Source: Monodelphis domestica (lineage: Eukaryota; Chordata; Mammalia; Didelphimorphia; Didelphidae). Taken from it: a stretch of 64,000 nucleotides of DNA. Positions within the stretch are counted from its first letter, which is position 1. Each line of letters opens with the position of its first letter. The stretch covers positions 111,749,020 through 111,813,019 of the forward strand of contig NC_077229.1 in the NCBI RefSeq assembly GCF_027887165.1, in the 5' to 3' direction. Positions 11,461-22,158 of this stretch are shown in pieces. The notes under the pieces were generated by a model. The model was not told the DNA's origin, did not search any database, and saw nothing but the letters and a program-made list of their open reading frames with translations. The position numbers and the translations under genes are program-made.

Positions 11461-12005
11461 CTATACAAAGTGTCCGCATAGAGACATGATCCTGATCAGT
11501 CTATTCCTTTTCTTTACTCCTACCAAAGCCAATTTCAAGTGAAGATGGTGTGTCAAATTGCTCTGGCTCATATAAGAGTGATCAAAGCCTGGACCTTGGA
11601 CACAATACATGAAATACAAACACCAGAGGAATTGGGGGCAGTTAGGTAAACAAGGATGTCCTAAGGGTCTGCAGTTCTAACAGACAATTGTACCACAATA
11701 ATAATAATAGTCTAGAGCCAAAGCAACAAACTCAAGTGGAAGGGATACATGGGGACTATCACCAACAATGGACGGTAGTCCTTATGACAGAGTTCCTAAA
11801 GCAAATGAGCAAACATCACTCCTTCAGGGTTAGTTCAGCTAATAATATGAGCTGCCCTATCAAAATGTTGGATTTGGTTTTTTGTTTTGGTCTTTTATTA
11901 TGAAGGAGGCAAGAGAAGGCTCAAAGAAGGGATTGGTGGTAGTAAAGATAGAATGATAATAAACCTTAGTAAGAAGACTGAACTATTTGAATCCTATTTA
12001 GCTAT
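11461..12005. other. Stretch without recognised feature
   Basis: No repeat or gene identified. The right end (11996-12005) is the insertion flank of the young L1. Confidence 0.45.
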
Positions 12006-12019
12006 TGTTTTTCTCTTTC
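12006..12019. repeat. Left copy of the young L1 target-site duplication
   Basis: 'tgtttttctctttc' is identical to 18508-18521. The right copy abuts exactly the first base of L1 sequence (GGAGAC on the minus strand). The left copy lies just outside the outer A-tail. The pyrimidine-rich composition raises the chance-match risk. Confidence 0.65.
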
Positions 12020-12176
12020 TTTCTTTCTTTTTTTTTTAAATCCATATATTACAATTTATTTAACAGTTCTCTAACTGATGTACATCTACTTTCTTTCCAT
12101 TTCTTTGGTACTTTGGTACATATTTGATGTATAGACAACTCTTTCTTTTTGTCTTCATCCTCTTTGGGGTATATTC
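12020..12176 (-). mobile_element. Probable 3' transduced segment with its own poly(A) signal and tail
   Basis: On the minus strand this segment follows the L1 poly(A) at 12177-12190. It resembles a diverged piece of an older L1 ORF2 3' region, carries AATAAA (TTTATT on plus, 12055-12060), and 17 bases later enters an A-rich tail (12020-12037 as T/C on plus). Its outer end meets the 14-bp duplication. Read-through of the source L1 into flanking DNA, followed by polyadenylation at the second signal, would give this layout. The alternative is an older L1 fragment already at the site. Confidence 0.6.
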
Positions 12177-12528
12177 TTTTTTTTTTTTTAAATATATTTT
12201 ATTTGATCATTTCCAAGCATTATTCGTTAAAGACATAGATCATTTTCTTTTCCTCCCCCCCCCAACCCCCCATAGCCGACGCGTAAGTCCACTGGGCATT
12301 AGATGTTTTCTTGATTTGAACCCATTGCTTTGTTGATAGTATTTGCATTAGAGTGTTCATTTAGAGTCTATCCTCTGTCATGTCCCCTCAACCTCTGTAT
12401 TCAGGCAGTTGCTTTTTCTCGGTGTTTCCACTCCCATAGTTTATCCTTTGCTTATAAATGGTGTTTTTTTCTCCTGGATCCCTGTAAGTTGTTCAGGGAC
12501 ATTACATCGCCATTAATGGAGAAGTCCA
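12177..12528 (-). other. L1 3'UTR with poly(A) signal and A-tail
   Basis: Follows the shifted ORF2 end. It contains AATAAA (TTTATT on plus at 12198-12203) a few bases before the A13-like tail (12177-12190). A short G-run ('ggggggttggggggggg' on minus, about 12257-12274) may form a quadruplex, as described for 3'UTRs of mammalian L1s. Confidence 0.8.
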
Positions 12529-12842
12529 TTACGTTCGATTATACCACAGTGTATTAGTCTCTGTGTACAATGTTCTCCTGGTTCTGCTCCTCTCGCTCTG
12601 CATCACTTCCTGGAGGTTGTTCCAGTCTCCATGGAACTTCTCCACTTTATTATTCCTTTTAGCACAATAGTACTCCATCACCAACATATACCACAGTTTG
12701 TTCAGCCATTCCCCAATTGATGGGCATCCCCTCATTTTCCAGTTTTGGGCCACCACAAAGAGCGCAGCTATGAATATTTTTGTACAAGTCTTTGTGTCCA
12801 TTATCTCTTTGGGGTACAGGCCCAGCAGTGCTATGGCTGGGT
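12529..12842 (-). pseudogene. L1 ORF2 carboxy end, out of frame
   Basis: The last ~104 residues of ORF2 lie here in a different frame from the main ORF2. It reads through '[18 protein letters not shown]' and 'SIGEWLNKLWYMLVMEYY' to a stop at 12529-12531. Comparison with the older L1 copies in this window indicates a single-base loss between plus positions 12842 and 12843. This region is downstream of the cysteine-rich domain. Confidence 0.85.
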
Positions 12843-15800
12843 AAAGGGTAGATATTCTTTTAGCACCCTTTGGGCATAGTTCCAAATTGCCCTCCAGAAT
12901 GGTTGGATCAGTTCACAGCTCCACCAGCAATGAATTAATGTCCCTATTTTGCCACACCCCCTCCAGCATTCATTACTTTCCTTTGCTGTCATGTTAGCCA
13001 ATCTGCTAGGTGTGAGGTGATACCTCAGAGTTGTTTTGATTTGCATCTCTCTGATTATAAGAGATGTAGAACACTTCTTCATGTGCTTGTTAATAGTTTT
13101 GATTTCTTTATCTGAGAACTGCCTATCCATTTCCCTTGCCCATTTATCAATTGGAGAATGGCTTGATTTTTTGTACAATTGATTTAGCTCTTTATAAATA
13201 GGAGTAATTAAACCTTTGTCAGAGGTTTCTATGAAGATTTTTTCCCAATTTGTTGTTTCCCTTCTGATTTTAGTTATATTGGTTTTGTTTGTACAAAAGC
13301 TTTTTAGTTTGATGTAGTCAAAATTATTTATTTTACATTTTGTGATTCTTTCTATATCTTGCTTGGTTTTAAAGCCTTTCCCCTCCCAAAGGTCTGACAT
13401 GTATACTATTCTGTGTTTACCCAATTTACTTATGGTTTCCTTCTTTATGTTTAAGTCACTCACCCATTTTGAATTTATCTTGGTGTAGGGTGTGAGGTGT
13501 TGATCTATTCCTAGTCTCTCCCACACTGTCTTCCAATTTTCCCAGCAGTTTTTATCGAATAGTGGATTTTTGTCCCAAAAGCTGGGATCTTTGGGTTTAT
13601 CGTATACTGTCTTGCTGAGGTCGCTTTCCCCCAGTCTATTCCACTGATCTTCCTTTCTGTTTCTTAGCCAGTACCAAATTGTTTTGATGACTGCTGCTTT
13701 GTAATATAGTTTTAGGTCAGGGACTGCAAGGCCCCCATCATATGTGTTTTTTTTCATTATTTCCCTGGATATCCTTGATCTTTTGTTCTTCCAAATGAAC
13801 TTTGTTATGGTTTTTTCTAAATCAGTGAAGAAGTATTTTGGTAGTTCAATGGGTATGGCACTAAATAGATAAATAAGTTTGGGTAGGATGGTCATTTTTA
13901 TTATATTGGCTCGTCCTATCCATGAGCAGTTAATGTTTTTCCATTTGTTCAAGTCTAGTTTTAGTTGTGTGGCGAGTGTTTTGTAGTTGTGTTCATATAG
14001 TTCCTGTGTTTGTCTTGGGAGGTAGATTCCTAGGTATTTTATTTTGTCTAAGGTGATTTTGAATGGGATTTCTCTTTCTAGTTCTTGCTGCTGAGCTGTG
14101 TTGGAGATATATAGAAAAGCTGATGATTTATGTGGGTTTATTTTGTATCCTGCAACTTTGCTAAAGTTGTTGATTATTTCAATTAGCTTTTTGGTTGAAT
14201 CTCTAGGATTCTTTAAGTAGACCATCATGTCATCCGCAAAGAGTGATAACTTGGTCTCCTCCTTGCCTATTTTGATGCCTTCAATTCCTTTATCTTCTCT
14301 AATTGCTACTGCTAGTGTTTCTAGTACAATGTCAAATAGTAGAGGTGATAATGGGCATCCTTGTTTCACTCCTGATCTTATTGGGAATGCATCTAGTTTA
14401 TCCCCATTGCAGATGATATTAGCTGTTGGTTTTAGATATATACTGTTTATCATTTTTAGGAATGACCCTTCTATTCCTATGCTTTCTAGTGTTTTTAATA
14501 GGAATGGGTGTTGTATTTTATCAAAGGCTTTTTCTGCATCTATTGAAATAATCATGTGATTCTTGCTAGTTTGCTTGTTGATGTGGTCAATTATGTGGAT
14601 GGTTTTCCTAATGTTGAACCAGCCCTGCATCCCTGGTATGAATCCTACTTGATCATGGTGAATGATCCTTCTGATCACTTGCTGGAGTCTTTTTGCTAGT
14701 ATCCTATTTAAGATTTTTGCATCTATATTCATTAGGGAGATTGGCCTATAGTTTTCTTTCTCTGTTTTTGACCTGCCTGGTTTTGGAATCAGTACCATGT
14801 TTGTGTCGTAAAAGGAGTTTGGCAGAACTCCCTCTTTGCTTATTATGTCAAATAGTTTGTATAGTATTGGGATTAACTGTTCTCTGAATGTTTGATAGAA
14901 TTCACAGGTGAATCCATCAGGCCCTGGGGACTTTTTCTTAGGAAGTTCTTTGATGGCTTGTTGGATTTCAATTTCTGATATGGGATTATTTAGGAATTCT
15001 ATTTCCTCTTCTGTTAGTCTAGGCAGTTTGTATTTTTGTATATATTCATCCATTTCTCCTAAATTGGTGTATTTATTGCCATATAATTGGGCAAAGTAAT
15101 TTCTAATGATTGCCTTAATTTCCTCCTCATTGGAGGTGCTGTCCCCCTTTTCATCTTTAATGCTGTGAATTTGCTTTTCTTCCTTCCTTTTTTTAACTAG
15201 ATTGACCAGTACCTTGTCTATTTTGTTTGTTTTTTCAAAGTACCAGCTTCTTGTCTCATTTATTAAATCAATAGTTCTATCACTTTCGATTTTATTAATT
15301 TCTCCCTTAATTTTTAGGATTTCTAATTTGGTTTTCTGCTGGGGGTTTTTAATTTGATCGCTTTCCAGTTTTTTCATTTGCATTTCCAATTGATTGATCT
15401 CTGCTCTCCCTTGTTTGTTAATATAAGCATTCAGGGATATGAATTTACCTCTGATTACCGCTTTGGCTGCATCCCAAAAGGTTTGAAAGGATGTTTCGCC
15501 ATTGTCATTTTCCTCGATGAAATTATTAATTGTTTCTATGATTTCTTCTTTAACTAAACGGTTTTGGAGTATCATATTGTTTAATTTCCAATTGGTTTTA
15601 GATTTGGTTTTCCATGTACCATTACTAATCATTATTTTTATTGCCTTGTGATCTGAGAAGGCTGCATTCATTATTTCTGCTTTTCTGCATTTGTGTGCTA
15701 TGTTTCTGTGACCTAATGTATGGTCAATTTTTGTGAATGTGCCATGTGGTGCTGAGAAGAAGGTATATTCCTTTTTAGCCCTATTTATTTTTCTCCATAT

Positions 15801-16334
15801 GTCTATTAATTCTAATTTTTCTAAGATTTCATTCACTTCTTTTACCTCTTTCTTATTTATTTTTTGATTTGATTTATCTAAATTTGATAATGGTTGGTTT
15901 AAGTCTCCCACTAGTATGGTTTTATTGTCTATTTCTTCCTTCAATTCTCCTAGTTTCTCCATTAGAAATTTGGGTGCTATATTATTTGGTGCATACATAT
16001 TGATTAATGATATTTCCTCATTGTCTATAGTCCCTTTTAACAAAATATAATTACCTTCCCTATCCCTTTTGATCAGGTCTATTTTTGCATTGGCTTTATC
16101 AGATATCATGATTACCACTCCTGCCTTCTTTCTATCAGTTGAAGCCCAGAAGGTCTTACTCCATCCTTTAATTCTGACCTTGTGGGTGTCAACCCGCCTC
16201 ATGTGTGTTTCTTGAAGACAACATATGGTAGGGTTTTGGATTCTAATCCATTCTGCTATTCGTCTACGTTTTATGGGTGAGTTCATCCCATTCACGTTCA
16301 AAGTTATGATTGTCATTTGTGGACTCCCTGGCAT
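12831..16334 (-). CDS. L1 ORF2p: endonuclease/reverse transcriptase, 1167 aa, C-terminally frameshifted
   Basis: ORF2p nicks target DNA and copies L1 RNA by target-primed reverse transcription in the nucleus, working with ORF1p. Seen in the sequence: an amino-terminal APE-type endonuclease (about 1-235) with 'LNVNG', 'QETH', 'NMYAPN', 'GDLNQPL', 'KIDH' and 'SDH', which carry the expected catalytic residues. The reverse transcriptase domain (about 490-770) has 'NYRPISLMN', '[10 protein letters not shown]', '[11 protein letters not shown]' and the catalytic FADD at 699-702 (plus 14229-14240). A cysteine/histidine knuckle near 1125-1145 reads '[18 protein letters not shown]'. The start chosen is the ATG at 16332-16334; a second ATG six codons on is equally possible. 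The family is usually about 1270 aa; here a 1-base deletion at 12842/12843 causes a stop after residue 1167. All catalytic motifs look intact. Confidence 0.93.
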   Translation of the reverse strand: MPGSPQMTIITLNVNGMNSPIKRRRIAEWIRIQNPTICCLQETHMRRVDTHKVRIKGWSKTFWASTDRKKAGVVIMISDKANAKIDLIKRDREGNYILLKGTIDNEEISLINMYAPNNIAPKFLMEKLGELKEEIDNKTILVGDLNQPLSNLDKSNQKINKKEVKEVNEILEKLELIDIWRKINRAKKEYTFFSAPHGTFTKIDHTLGHRNIAHKCRKAEIMNAAFSDHKAIKIMISNGTWKTKSKTNWKLNNMILQNRLVKEEIIETINNFIEENDNGETSFQTFWDAAKAVIRGKFISLNAYINKQGRAEINQLEMQMKKLESDQIKNPQQKTKLEILKIKGEINKIESDRTIDLINETRSWYFEKTNKIDKVLVNLVKKRKEEKQIHSIKDEKGDSTSNEEEIKAIIRNYFAQLYGNKYTNLGEMDEYIQKYKLPRLTEEEIEFLNNPISEIEIQQAIKELPKKKSPGPDGFTCEFYQTFREQLIPILYKLFDIISKEGVLPNSFYDTNMVLIPKPGRSKTEKENYRPISLMNIDAKILNRILAKRLQQVIRRIIHHDQVGFIPGMQGWFNIRKTIHIIDHINKQTSKNHMIISIDAEKAFDKIQHPFLLKTLESIGIEGSFLKMINSIYLKPTANIICNGDKLDAFPIRSGVKQGCPLSPLLFDIVLETLAVAIREDKGIEGIKIGKEETKLSLFADDMMVYLKNPRDSTKKLIEIINNFSKVAGYKINPHKSSAFLYISNTAQQQELEREIPFKITLDKIKYLGIYLPRQTQELYEHNYKTLATQLKLDLNKWKNINCSWIGRANIIKMTILPKLIYLFSAIPIELPKYFFTDLEKTITKFIWKNKRSRISREIMKKNTYDGGLAVPDLKLYYKAAVIKTIWYWLRNRKEDQWNRLGESDLSKTVYDKPKDPSFWDKNPLFDKNCWENWKTVWERLGIDQHLTPYTKINSKWVSDLNIKKETISKLGKHRIVYMSDLWEGKGFKTKQDIERITKCKINNFDYIKLKSFCTNKTNITKIRRETTNWEKIFIETSDKGLITPIYKELNQLYKKSSHSPIDKWAREMDRQFSDKEIKTINKHMKKCSTSLIIREMQIKTTLRYHLTPSRLANMTAKESNECWRGCGKIGTLIHCWWSCELIQPFWRAIWNYAQRVLKEYLPFTQP

Positions 16335-16865
16335 TTTGATTGCCTTCCCTAATTCTAACCTTTTCTTCTTCGGCTCTACCTTTTAGTCGAGTGATTTACT
16401 TTGAAACAGTCCCCCTTGTCCCCTCCCTTGATGTTTCCCTTTTTAGTCTCTCCCTTTTTGTTCCCTCCCCCTCCCCCCTCTCTTTCCCTCCCTTTTTGTT
16501 CTCCCTCTCCCCCTCCCCCCCTTGGTTTTCCCTTCTCCTTACCCTTGTTGGGTAAGATAGAATTCAAGATCCCAATGGATCTGGATGTTTTTCCCTCTCA
16601 GAGCTGATTTCCCTGAGATTGAGGTTTAAGTAACCCCCCCCCTCTCTTCCTCTCCTTCTTATAGGAGTTTTCTTCCCCTCCCCTTCCCATGTGAATCTTT
16701 GTGTGAGAATGATTATTCTATTTGGTCTTTCTTTACCCCCTATTTATACATTACATTTTCCCCACATGTTAGTATACATAGGTTGATATAAATGTAGTCC
16801 TTATAGAAGAGAGTTTGAGTAAAAGAAGAAGATAACATTTTCCCCTTTCCTTAATATTTACCTTT
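16335..16865 (-). other. L1 inter-ORF spacer, strikingly purine-rich on the coding strand
   Basis: 531 bp between ORF1 stop and ORF2 start. Positions about 16425-16540 are almost pure pyrimidine on the plus strand (runs such as 'ccctcccccctctctttccc'), hence G/A-rich in the L1 RNA. The long spacer means ORF2 translation needs reinitiation or internal entry, as known for L1 generally. Confidence 0.8.
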
Positions 16866-17831
16866 TCAGGTATTCCTTGCTCTTTGATTTTCAGTATCAA
16901 ACTTTCCACAGAGCTCTGGTCTTTTCTTTGCAAAAAGTTGGAAGTCTTCTATTTTGTTGAATGCCCATACTTTCCCTTGGAAGTATATAGTCAGTTTTGC
17001 TGGGTAGCTGATTCTTGGTTGAAGACCCAGCTCTCTTGCCTTTCTGAAGATCATGTTCCATGCCTTACGATCATTCAGAGTAGAACTTGCAAGGTCTTGG
17101 GTGACCCTGATTGGCATTCCTTTATATCTAAATTGTCTTTTTCTGGCTTCCTGTAGGATTTTTTCTTTTGTTTGATAGCTTTGGAATTTGGCAATTACAT
17201 TCCTGGGAGTTGTCTTTTGGGGGTTTAGTGTAGAAGGTGTTCTGTGAGCTCTGTCAGTGGCTGTATTGCCCCCTTGTTCTAGAATCTCTGGGCAATTTTC
17301 TTTGATTATATCTTGTATCACCATGTCCAGTTTGGTGTTTATTTCTGGCTTTTCTGGGAGTCCAATTATTCTTAAATTATCCCTTCTCCCCCTATTTTCC
17401 AGATCTATCACCTTGTCGGTGAGATATTTTATGTTCTCTTCTAATTTCTTGGTATTTTGGCTTTGCTTTATTGATTCTTGCTCTTTTACACGATCGTTGT
17501 CTTCCAGCTGCCTGATTCTGGCCTTTAAAGCCTGGTTTTATTTTACAGTTTGGTCAAACTGGTTTTGTAGATGCGTGAATTTCTTTTGCATTATTTCCAA
17601 CTTTTCCTCCCAGAAGGCTTCCATCTTTTTGGTCATTTCTGATTCAAATTCTTCATAGGTTTGTGGAGAGTTTCCATTTCCTTTGGAAGGTTTTGGAGCA
17701 TTTTCTTTTATATTATCTTCTGTCTGCTCTGTATTTTGTATTTTGGCTCCATAGAATGTGTCCAAAGTCGCCCCTTTCTTCTTATTTTTCTTGGTATTTT
17801 GGGGCTTCTGTGGTTCTGTGGAGTTTGCCAT
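16866..17831 (-). pseudogene. L1 ORF1p, one in-frame nonsense codon
   Basis: ORF1p is the L1 RNA-binding chaperone that trimerises through a coiled coil and coats L1 RNA in the cytoplasm. From the ATG at 17829-17831 there are 322 codons to a TGA at 16866-16868, all in one frame except for TAA at codon 98 (17538-17540). The amino end is basic and disordered; residues about 55-170 are heptad-like and rich in E/K/Q/L (coiled coil, which contains the stop). The RRM and C-terminal domain include 'NLRIIGLPE', 'PRNVIAKF', 'KEKILQEARKRQFRYKG' and 'LASSTLNDRKAW'. Length is close to other mammalian ORF1 proteins. The remaining frame is open, so the stop is probably a recent point change. Confidence 0.9.
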
Positions 17832-18507
17832 TTCTGAATGTGGAGGATTAGTTTTTCTTGTCTCTGTCTGGTGATCAGAGGCTTTAGTCCTGGGCTGATT
17901 GTCTATGAGCTTTCCCTGGGTTAAACTGAATATGCCTCACTGGAACTGGAATGGAAGGGTCGGACCACGAGACCACACTCTCCCCCCAGCTCGCTTTCCG
18001 GAAGTTGCCTTCAGAATCGCTGGCCGTGAGGCTGTTTCGTCGGCCTGCGGGGGGATGGGCTGCAGCTAGCCCAAGCTCCGAGGGCGAGGACTTTCACTGA
18101 GACTTGGATAGCAGGATCCAGCCAGTGAGGCTGTCTTGCCCGCCCTGAGGGTTGCTGTTGTTTCGACCAGCTCTCTGCAGCGGAAGCCCCAGGCAGTAAC
18201 TTTCACGGGGACTGTAGAAGGCCCTGAGGGTTCTGCTCTCTGAGCCCGGCCGGGCTGCGGCTTCCGGGAGCCTTGGACTCTGCGCTCCTACCCCTGAGGT
18301 CCGAGGGATCTCGGGTTCTGGCTTTTAAGGGGAGCCGTACCTTTTGATCCGGGTCCAGGTCCAGGAGGAGGGTTCCCAGGGTCTGTGCTGTTGATCGTTT
18401 TGAATTTCGGCGCCTTAGGAGCTTATCGTTTGAGATCGGTCGGGAAGGGTTTTCCGGAGATCTGAGCTTTAGCTTTCTCTAAGCCGCCATCTTAACCGGA
18501 AGTCTCC
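17832..18507 (-). promoter_or_regulatory. L1 5'UTR / internal promoter, GC- and CpG-rich
   Basis: 676 bp ahead of ORF1, clearly GC-richer and CpG-richer than its AT-rich surroundings (especially 17960-18490). L1 5'UTRs act as internal RNA polymerase II promoters. The first bases (minus strand GGAGAC) coincide with the target-duplication boundary, so the 5' end seems complete. Confidence 0.85.
18483..18503 (-). promoter_or_regulatory. Composite ETS + YY1 site at the L1 transcription start
   Basis: On the plus strand GCCGCCATCTT (18483-18493) is the complement of the YY1 motif AAGATGGCGGC. ACCGGAAGT (18495-18503) is a perfect ETS/GABP-type motif. They are one base apart and within 25 bp of the element's first base. 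This pair is typical of TATA-less housekeeping promoters. Occupancy is inferred, not shown. Confidence 0.75.
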
Positions 18508-18521
18508 TGTTTTTCTCTTTC
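18508..18521. repeat. Right copy of the young L1 target-site duplication
   Basis: 'tgtttttctctttc', identical to 12006-12019 and directly adjacent to the first L1 base. Confidence 0.7.
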
Positions 18522-18995
18522 ATTGAGAATGGCTTTTGGACCAGGGAAGACAGAACCAAAAATGGTTAACAGGGATTTGAAATCAATGACTAGGGCTGAG
18601 TAAGAGAACGCCTCTCTGTCCTTAAAAAGTGCAGGGCAGAAAATCAAGACAAATTATAATCCACGGTAATTGTCTCCAGAGTGGGGTACTCAAGGTGATC
18701 CATTGAGGTCACAAAGAAAATCTTAGAACTGAGGAGAACAGCATACTTGTGGGGGTTAATACTTCTGTGTACCTACCTTTCTGTTCTTCTTTCCCCTGCC
18801 TGTCTCTTCTATGGTCATCTGTACTCATCCAGGGCATGCTTCTTTCCTTCCTCCCTAGACCCATCACAGCAGTAATGCTCTGGCCTAAACTCAGCATGCA
18901 AGTTCCTTGTTGCCTGACTGAGTCCTTCTTTTCTCTGTCCCTCAAGTTGACTCAGATTGGGCTAGCAAAAGGAAGCTTCATCAACTAGTAAGAGG
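18522..18995. other. Stretch without recognised feature
   Basis: No repeat or coding region that I can name. The short frames on both strands at 18709-18988 overlap each other and show no domain. Confidence 0.4.
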
Positions 18996-19034
18996 CAAAG
19001 GGCAGCGCTAGCTACTTCTGCCAGTAAGTATGGG

Positions 19035-19330
19035 GCTTGAGTTGTTGACTGTCCTTTGCTTTTGAAGAGGACCAATGCCATCATGAAGTGATATCCTGAC
19101 TTGTGAGTAACGTTTTAAATGAAGCAGTTGTCCAGTCATCAGCCTCTCTCTTCCAGAGTCATCCAAGTCCAATGGCAAATCAAAAGTCAAGATGACTGGT
19201 GATGGCACAGGATACAATGGATGCCCAAGCTCTAAGTGCTCCACAGCATCTGCTTTAGTTGCCTTCATGACTATTGGAACAAATTGTTCTCATCTATCCA
19301 TTCTAACAGGGGAAATCTTCACATACTTGA
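19035..19330. repeat. Old marsupial interspersed repeat, family unknown
   Basis: 'gactgtcctttgcttttgaa' followed by 'gaggaccaatgccatcatga', and later 'agtcatccaagtccaatggc' with 'aagatgactggtgatggcac', is a pattern I associate with a widespread marsupial repeat. I cannot assign a family. No open frame of interest. Confidence 0.45.
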
Positions 19331-19855
19331 GGTAGACACCCCCCTATCTTGCCTATCAATTTAAGGCCTCATTGGTTACCCTCAACCTTTTTTTCTAGCA
19401 TGTGTGCCCAGTTTTACCAGAGTGTGCCCCCTCTGCATGCTTCTTGGTGTCACCAGTGAGAGCTGGGTGAAAGTTGGCACCAAAGGTAGATGAGTAGCTC
19501 TGAAAAGGGCTTGAGAAACCCTCGCACCAAAGATACTAGTCCTCCTTGAACATCTCATATGCTTGGGACTTGGGTAGCCAAACATAGATCCCGCTCAGAG
19601 CTAGTCTTAATTCCAAGGTGCCCTAAACTCATTAGATAGCTTGGAAGCCAATGAAAGCCACCCACTAGCAGGAAACTATGGCTACCCCACCTAAATGTCC
19701 TGCTTCTCTCTACTTGCTTCACTCTACCTGAACTAGGGAATCCAAATCGTAGAGGCCAATCCAAATATGGAAATTGACCAAATTGTTTTTAACAGCCTTT
19801 GTAAAACTAGTGAGCACTATTGAAAAATGTAGATAATGATTTAGTAAACATGGAT
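19331..19855. other. Stretch without recognised feature
   Basis: Nothing recognised on either strand. Short minus-strand frames at 19382-19764 lack motifs. Confidence 0.4.
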
Positions 19856-20083
19856 AATAATACTAGCTAGCATTTATATAACATTTGAAAGTTTGCAAGG
19901 CACTTACAAATGTTATCTCATTTGATTCTCATACAAATCCTGTGAGGTAGGTGCTATTATTAGCCTCATTTTACAGATGAGGAAGTTTAAGTGACTTATC
20001 CATAATCATACAACTGTCTAAGATAGAATTTAAACTCAAATCTTACTGACTCAGTCAGGCATTATCCACTGTGCCACCTCTTT
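19856..20083 (+). repeat. MIR/THER1-type SINE, nearly complete
   Basis: 'agcatttatataacatttga', 'ttatctcatttgattctcat', 'cattttacagatgaggaag' and 'gtgccacctc' occur in order, a near full-length example of the family. Confidence 0.85.
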
Positions 20084-20317
20084 AGATGCATATATCATTG
20101 TAAGGTATCATTTTCAGTTAAGGCTGTCACTGAAACCAAGAATGTATACAAACTGAACTCAGAACTAGAGTTTCAACTCACAGCGTTCAACTAGTTTTCC
20201 AAAAGTGAATATAATAATTAATATAATTTATTATTAATAAAACATGTTCAATCATCGTTCTAAATAAAATTTTTTTCAGTGAGAAGGAAAGAGGTTTTTG
20301 TTTTGTTAACAAAACTG

Positions 20318-20520
20318 TTGTGGTATAGGTAGGTGGCTAAGTGGATTGAGAACCACGGCTAGGGATGAGAGGTTCTGGGTTCAAATTTGACCTCAGACAC
20401 TTCCTAGCTTTGTGACCCTGGGCAAGTCACTTAACCTTCATTGTCTAGCCCTTGCCACTCTTCTACCTTGGAACCAATACACACTATTGATTTTAAAATG
20501 GAAGATAAAGTTTTTTAAAA
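20318..20520 (+). repeat. Type A tRNA-derived SINE
   Basis: Head 'taggtaggtggctaagtgga', body 'gggcaagtcacttaacctt', end 'ttttaaaatggaagataaag'. Confidence 0.88.
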
Positions 20521-20554
20521 CTTGAAATATTTAAAAACATCACTTATTTTACCC

Positions 20555-20765
20555 TAGAACATCTGAGTTCAAATCCTTCTTCAGACACTATCTATGTGAT
20601 GTTGGGGAAATCATAGCCTTTCTGTTTCTGTTTCTTTATCTGTAAAATGAGGATTAAAAATGGCATTCACTTTCCATGGTTGTTGTGAGCATTGAATGAG
20701 AGAACATGTAAAGCACTTTGCAAAATTTAAAATGTTATGTAAATAGCTTATTATTATTATTATTT
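20555..20765 (+). repeat. MIR-like SINE with (ATT)n end
   Basis: 'tgagttcaaatccttcttca', 'tttatctgtaaaatgaggat', 'gtaaagcactttgcaaaat' then 'ttattattattatt'. Confidence 0.75.
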
Positions 20766-20899
20766 CATCCTTTTAAATTTTGGTATATGCAATAGGTATG
20801 ATTTACAAATAAATATATACCTCTGGATCAGTGCATGTTCAAGCATTTTTTACTGATGGAGTATGTTGTCAAAAAAACAAAAAAACATTTGAGTCACTA

Positions 20900-21240
20900 A
20901 GTTGGGGAGGTGGCAATGAAAGGATTGACAAAGGTTACTGGTGAGGTGCTGTTGGAGATCTTTTGAAGATCTTGAAGAATAGGACAAGCACTAGAGGGCA
21001 GGAAAAGAGAAATGATTGTCCTAGTTTTCCAAAAAGGGAAGAACATGAAGTCTATAAACTATAGGCCAGTGATCTTGGCTTCATTTCCTGGCAAAAACAG
21101 AACATAAGACTAATGGGTAGAGTTTTGAACACTTACTGAAGGAAAAGGGAAATAGTGATTACTAAAAGCCAGCATGCTTTCATCAAGAACAGGTCACACA
21201 CAGTTAATGTGGGAATTTGTTTTGCTTGACTAAGTCTCTT
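20900..21240 (+). repeat. CR1/L3-type LINE fragment (reverse transcriptase region)
   Basis: Partial translation resembles CR1/L3 reverse transcriptase motifs: a 'YRPV.LASFPGK' block at about 21060 and 'SQHAFIKNRS' at about 21167-21200. Stops and frame breaks are present; ancient and inactive. Confidence 0.65.
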
Positions 21241-21970
21241 TGTTATAAGAACTTTGTTGTTCCATACTGTCCTCCCCCTCCACCACCACCCATTTGAGAA
21301 AGGGAGGAGGATTGGAAGAAGAGAGAAAACAGGAATAGAGTAGAAACAAAAAGGAGATAAAGAGGAGAGAGTCACTGAGTTATTTTCCTAATGCAGAGAA
21401 CAGAAGGAAGACCAGAAAGAAATATAGACAAGCAGGACAGTTTAGAAAGCTATAGGTTGAATTTATTGTATACTTAAATAAAAAACAAGCTGGATATGCT
21501 AGAAATTCAATTTCACATATAATCTCTCTTTGCCCTATTATGCAAATGACATTTTTATTTGGTGCTTTTTAAATTCAGAATAAAAATAAATAAAATGTTT
21601 TAAAAGAACTGAGCCCACCAAACCAATCTCATTTCCTTTTTGATATAGTAACCAAACAAATTAAGAGATTAACTAAAGAAATAGCAATTTTAAGAGATAA
21701 CATACCTTCATTATGGAAAAGCTTTTGAAAACCTCTTGTGTTATTTTTATGGACAAAATAGAGAAATGTGGGCTTGATGATGGCATACTTAGCTGAATAC
21801 AGAAATGGTAGAATGACTGGACTCCCAGAAGTAATCACTAGCACATTCTTGTCAACTCCCAAGGAATTATCTATGACCCAGGATTAGTCCTTGGTCATTA
21901 ACTGTTTAAATTTTATCAGTGCCCAACCTTCTAATTAAACTCTCTTTCACCTGTCTTTATTTTTTTTAAA
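21241..21970. other. Stretch without recognised feature
   Basis: AT-rich. Minus-strand frames at 21133-21375 and 21629-21862 are hydrophobic but unrecognised. Confidence 0.4.
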
Positions 21971-22158
21971 CCAGTTTTCTATCACACAGCTGCCTTCCTA
22001 AAATAGAGATCCAACCATACCATTGGCCCACATCAAAACCTTAACCAGCTCCCTATGAGCAAAAAGATTTAAGAAAAGTTCTTAAGTGACTTTACAAATG
22101 GGTCTCTAACCCGTATTTTCCACTTTATTTCACATTACTCCCCATTATGCCCTCACAA
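21971..22158 (+). repeat. L2 LINE fragment, left part (interrupted by LTR)
   Basis: 'aaaaccttaaccagctccct' and 'tttcacattactccccatta' match the 3' portion of L2. The continuation appears at 23290, after the inserted LTR and SINE. Confidence 0.65.

Larger units (their letters stand above)
12020..18507 (-). mobile_element. Young, nearly full-length L1 retrotransposon (with probable 3' transduction)
   Basis: Complete L1 architecture on the minus strand: 5'UTR 17832-18507 with ETS/YY1 motifs, ORF1 16866-17831, inter-ORF spacer 16335-16865, ORF2 from 16334, 3'UTR 12191-12528 and an internal poly(A) at 12177-12190. Flanking 14-bp direct repeats lie at 12006-12019 and 18508-18521. Only two coding lesions were seen (nonsense in ORF1, 1-base deletion late in ORF2), so this is by far the youngest L1 in the window. 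It is probably unable to move on its own but close to an active source. Confidence 0.92.

Noticed and set aside
14227..15557. Plus-strand open frames within the L1 ORF2
   Set aside because: Antisense shadows of the real minus-strand ORF2.
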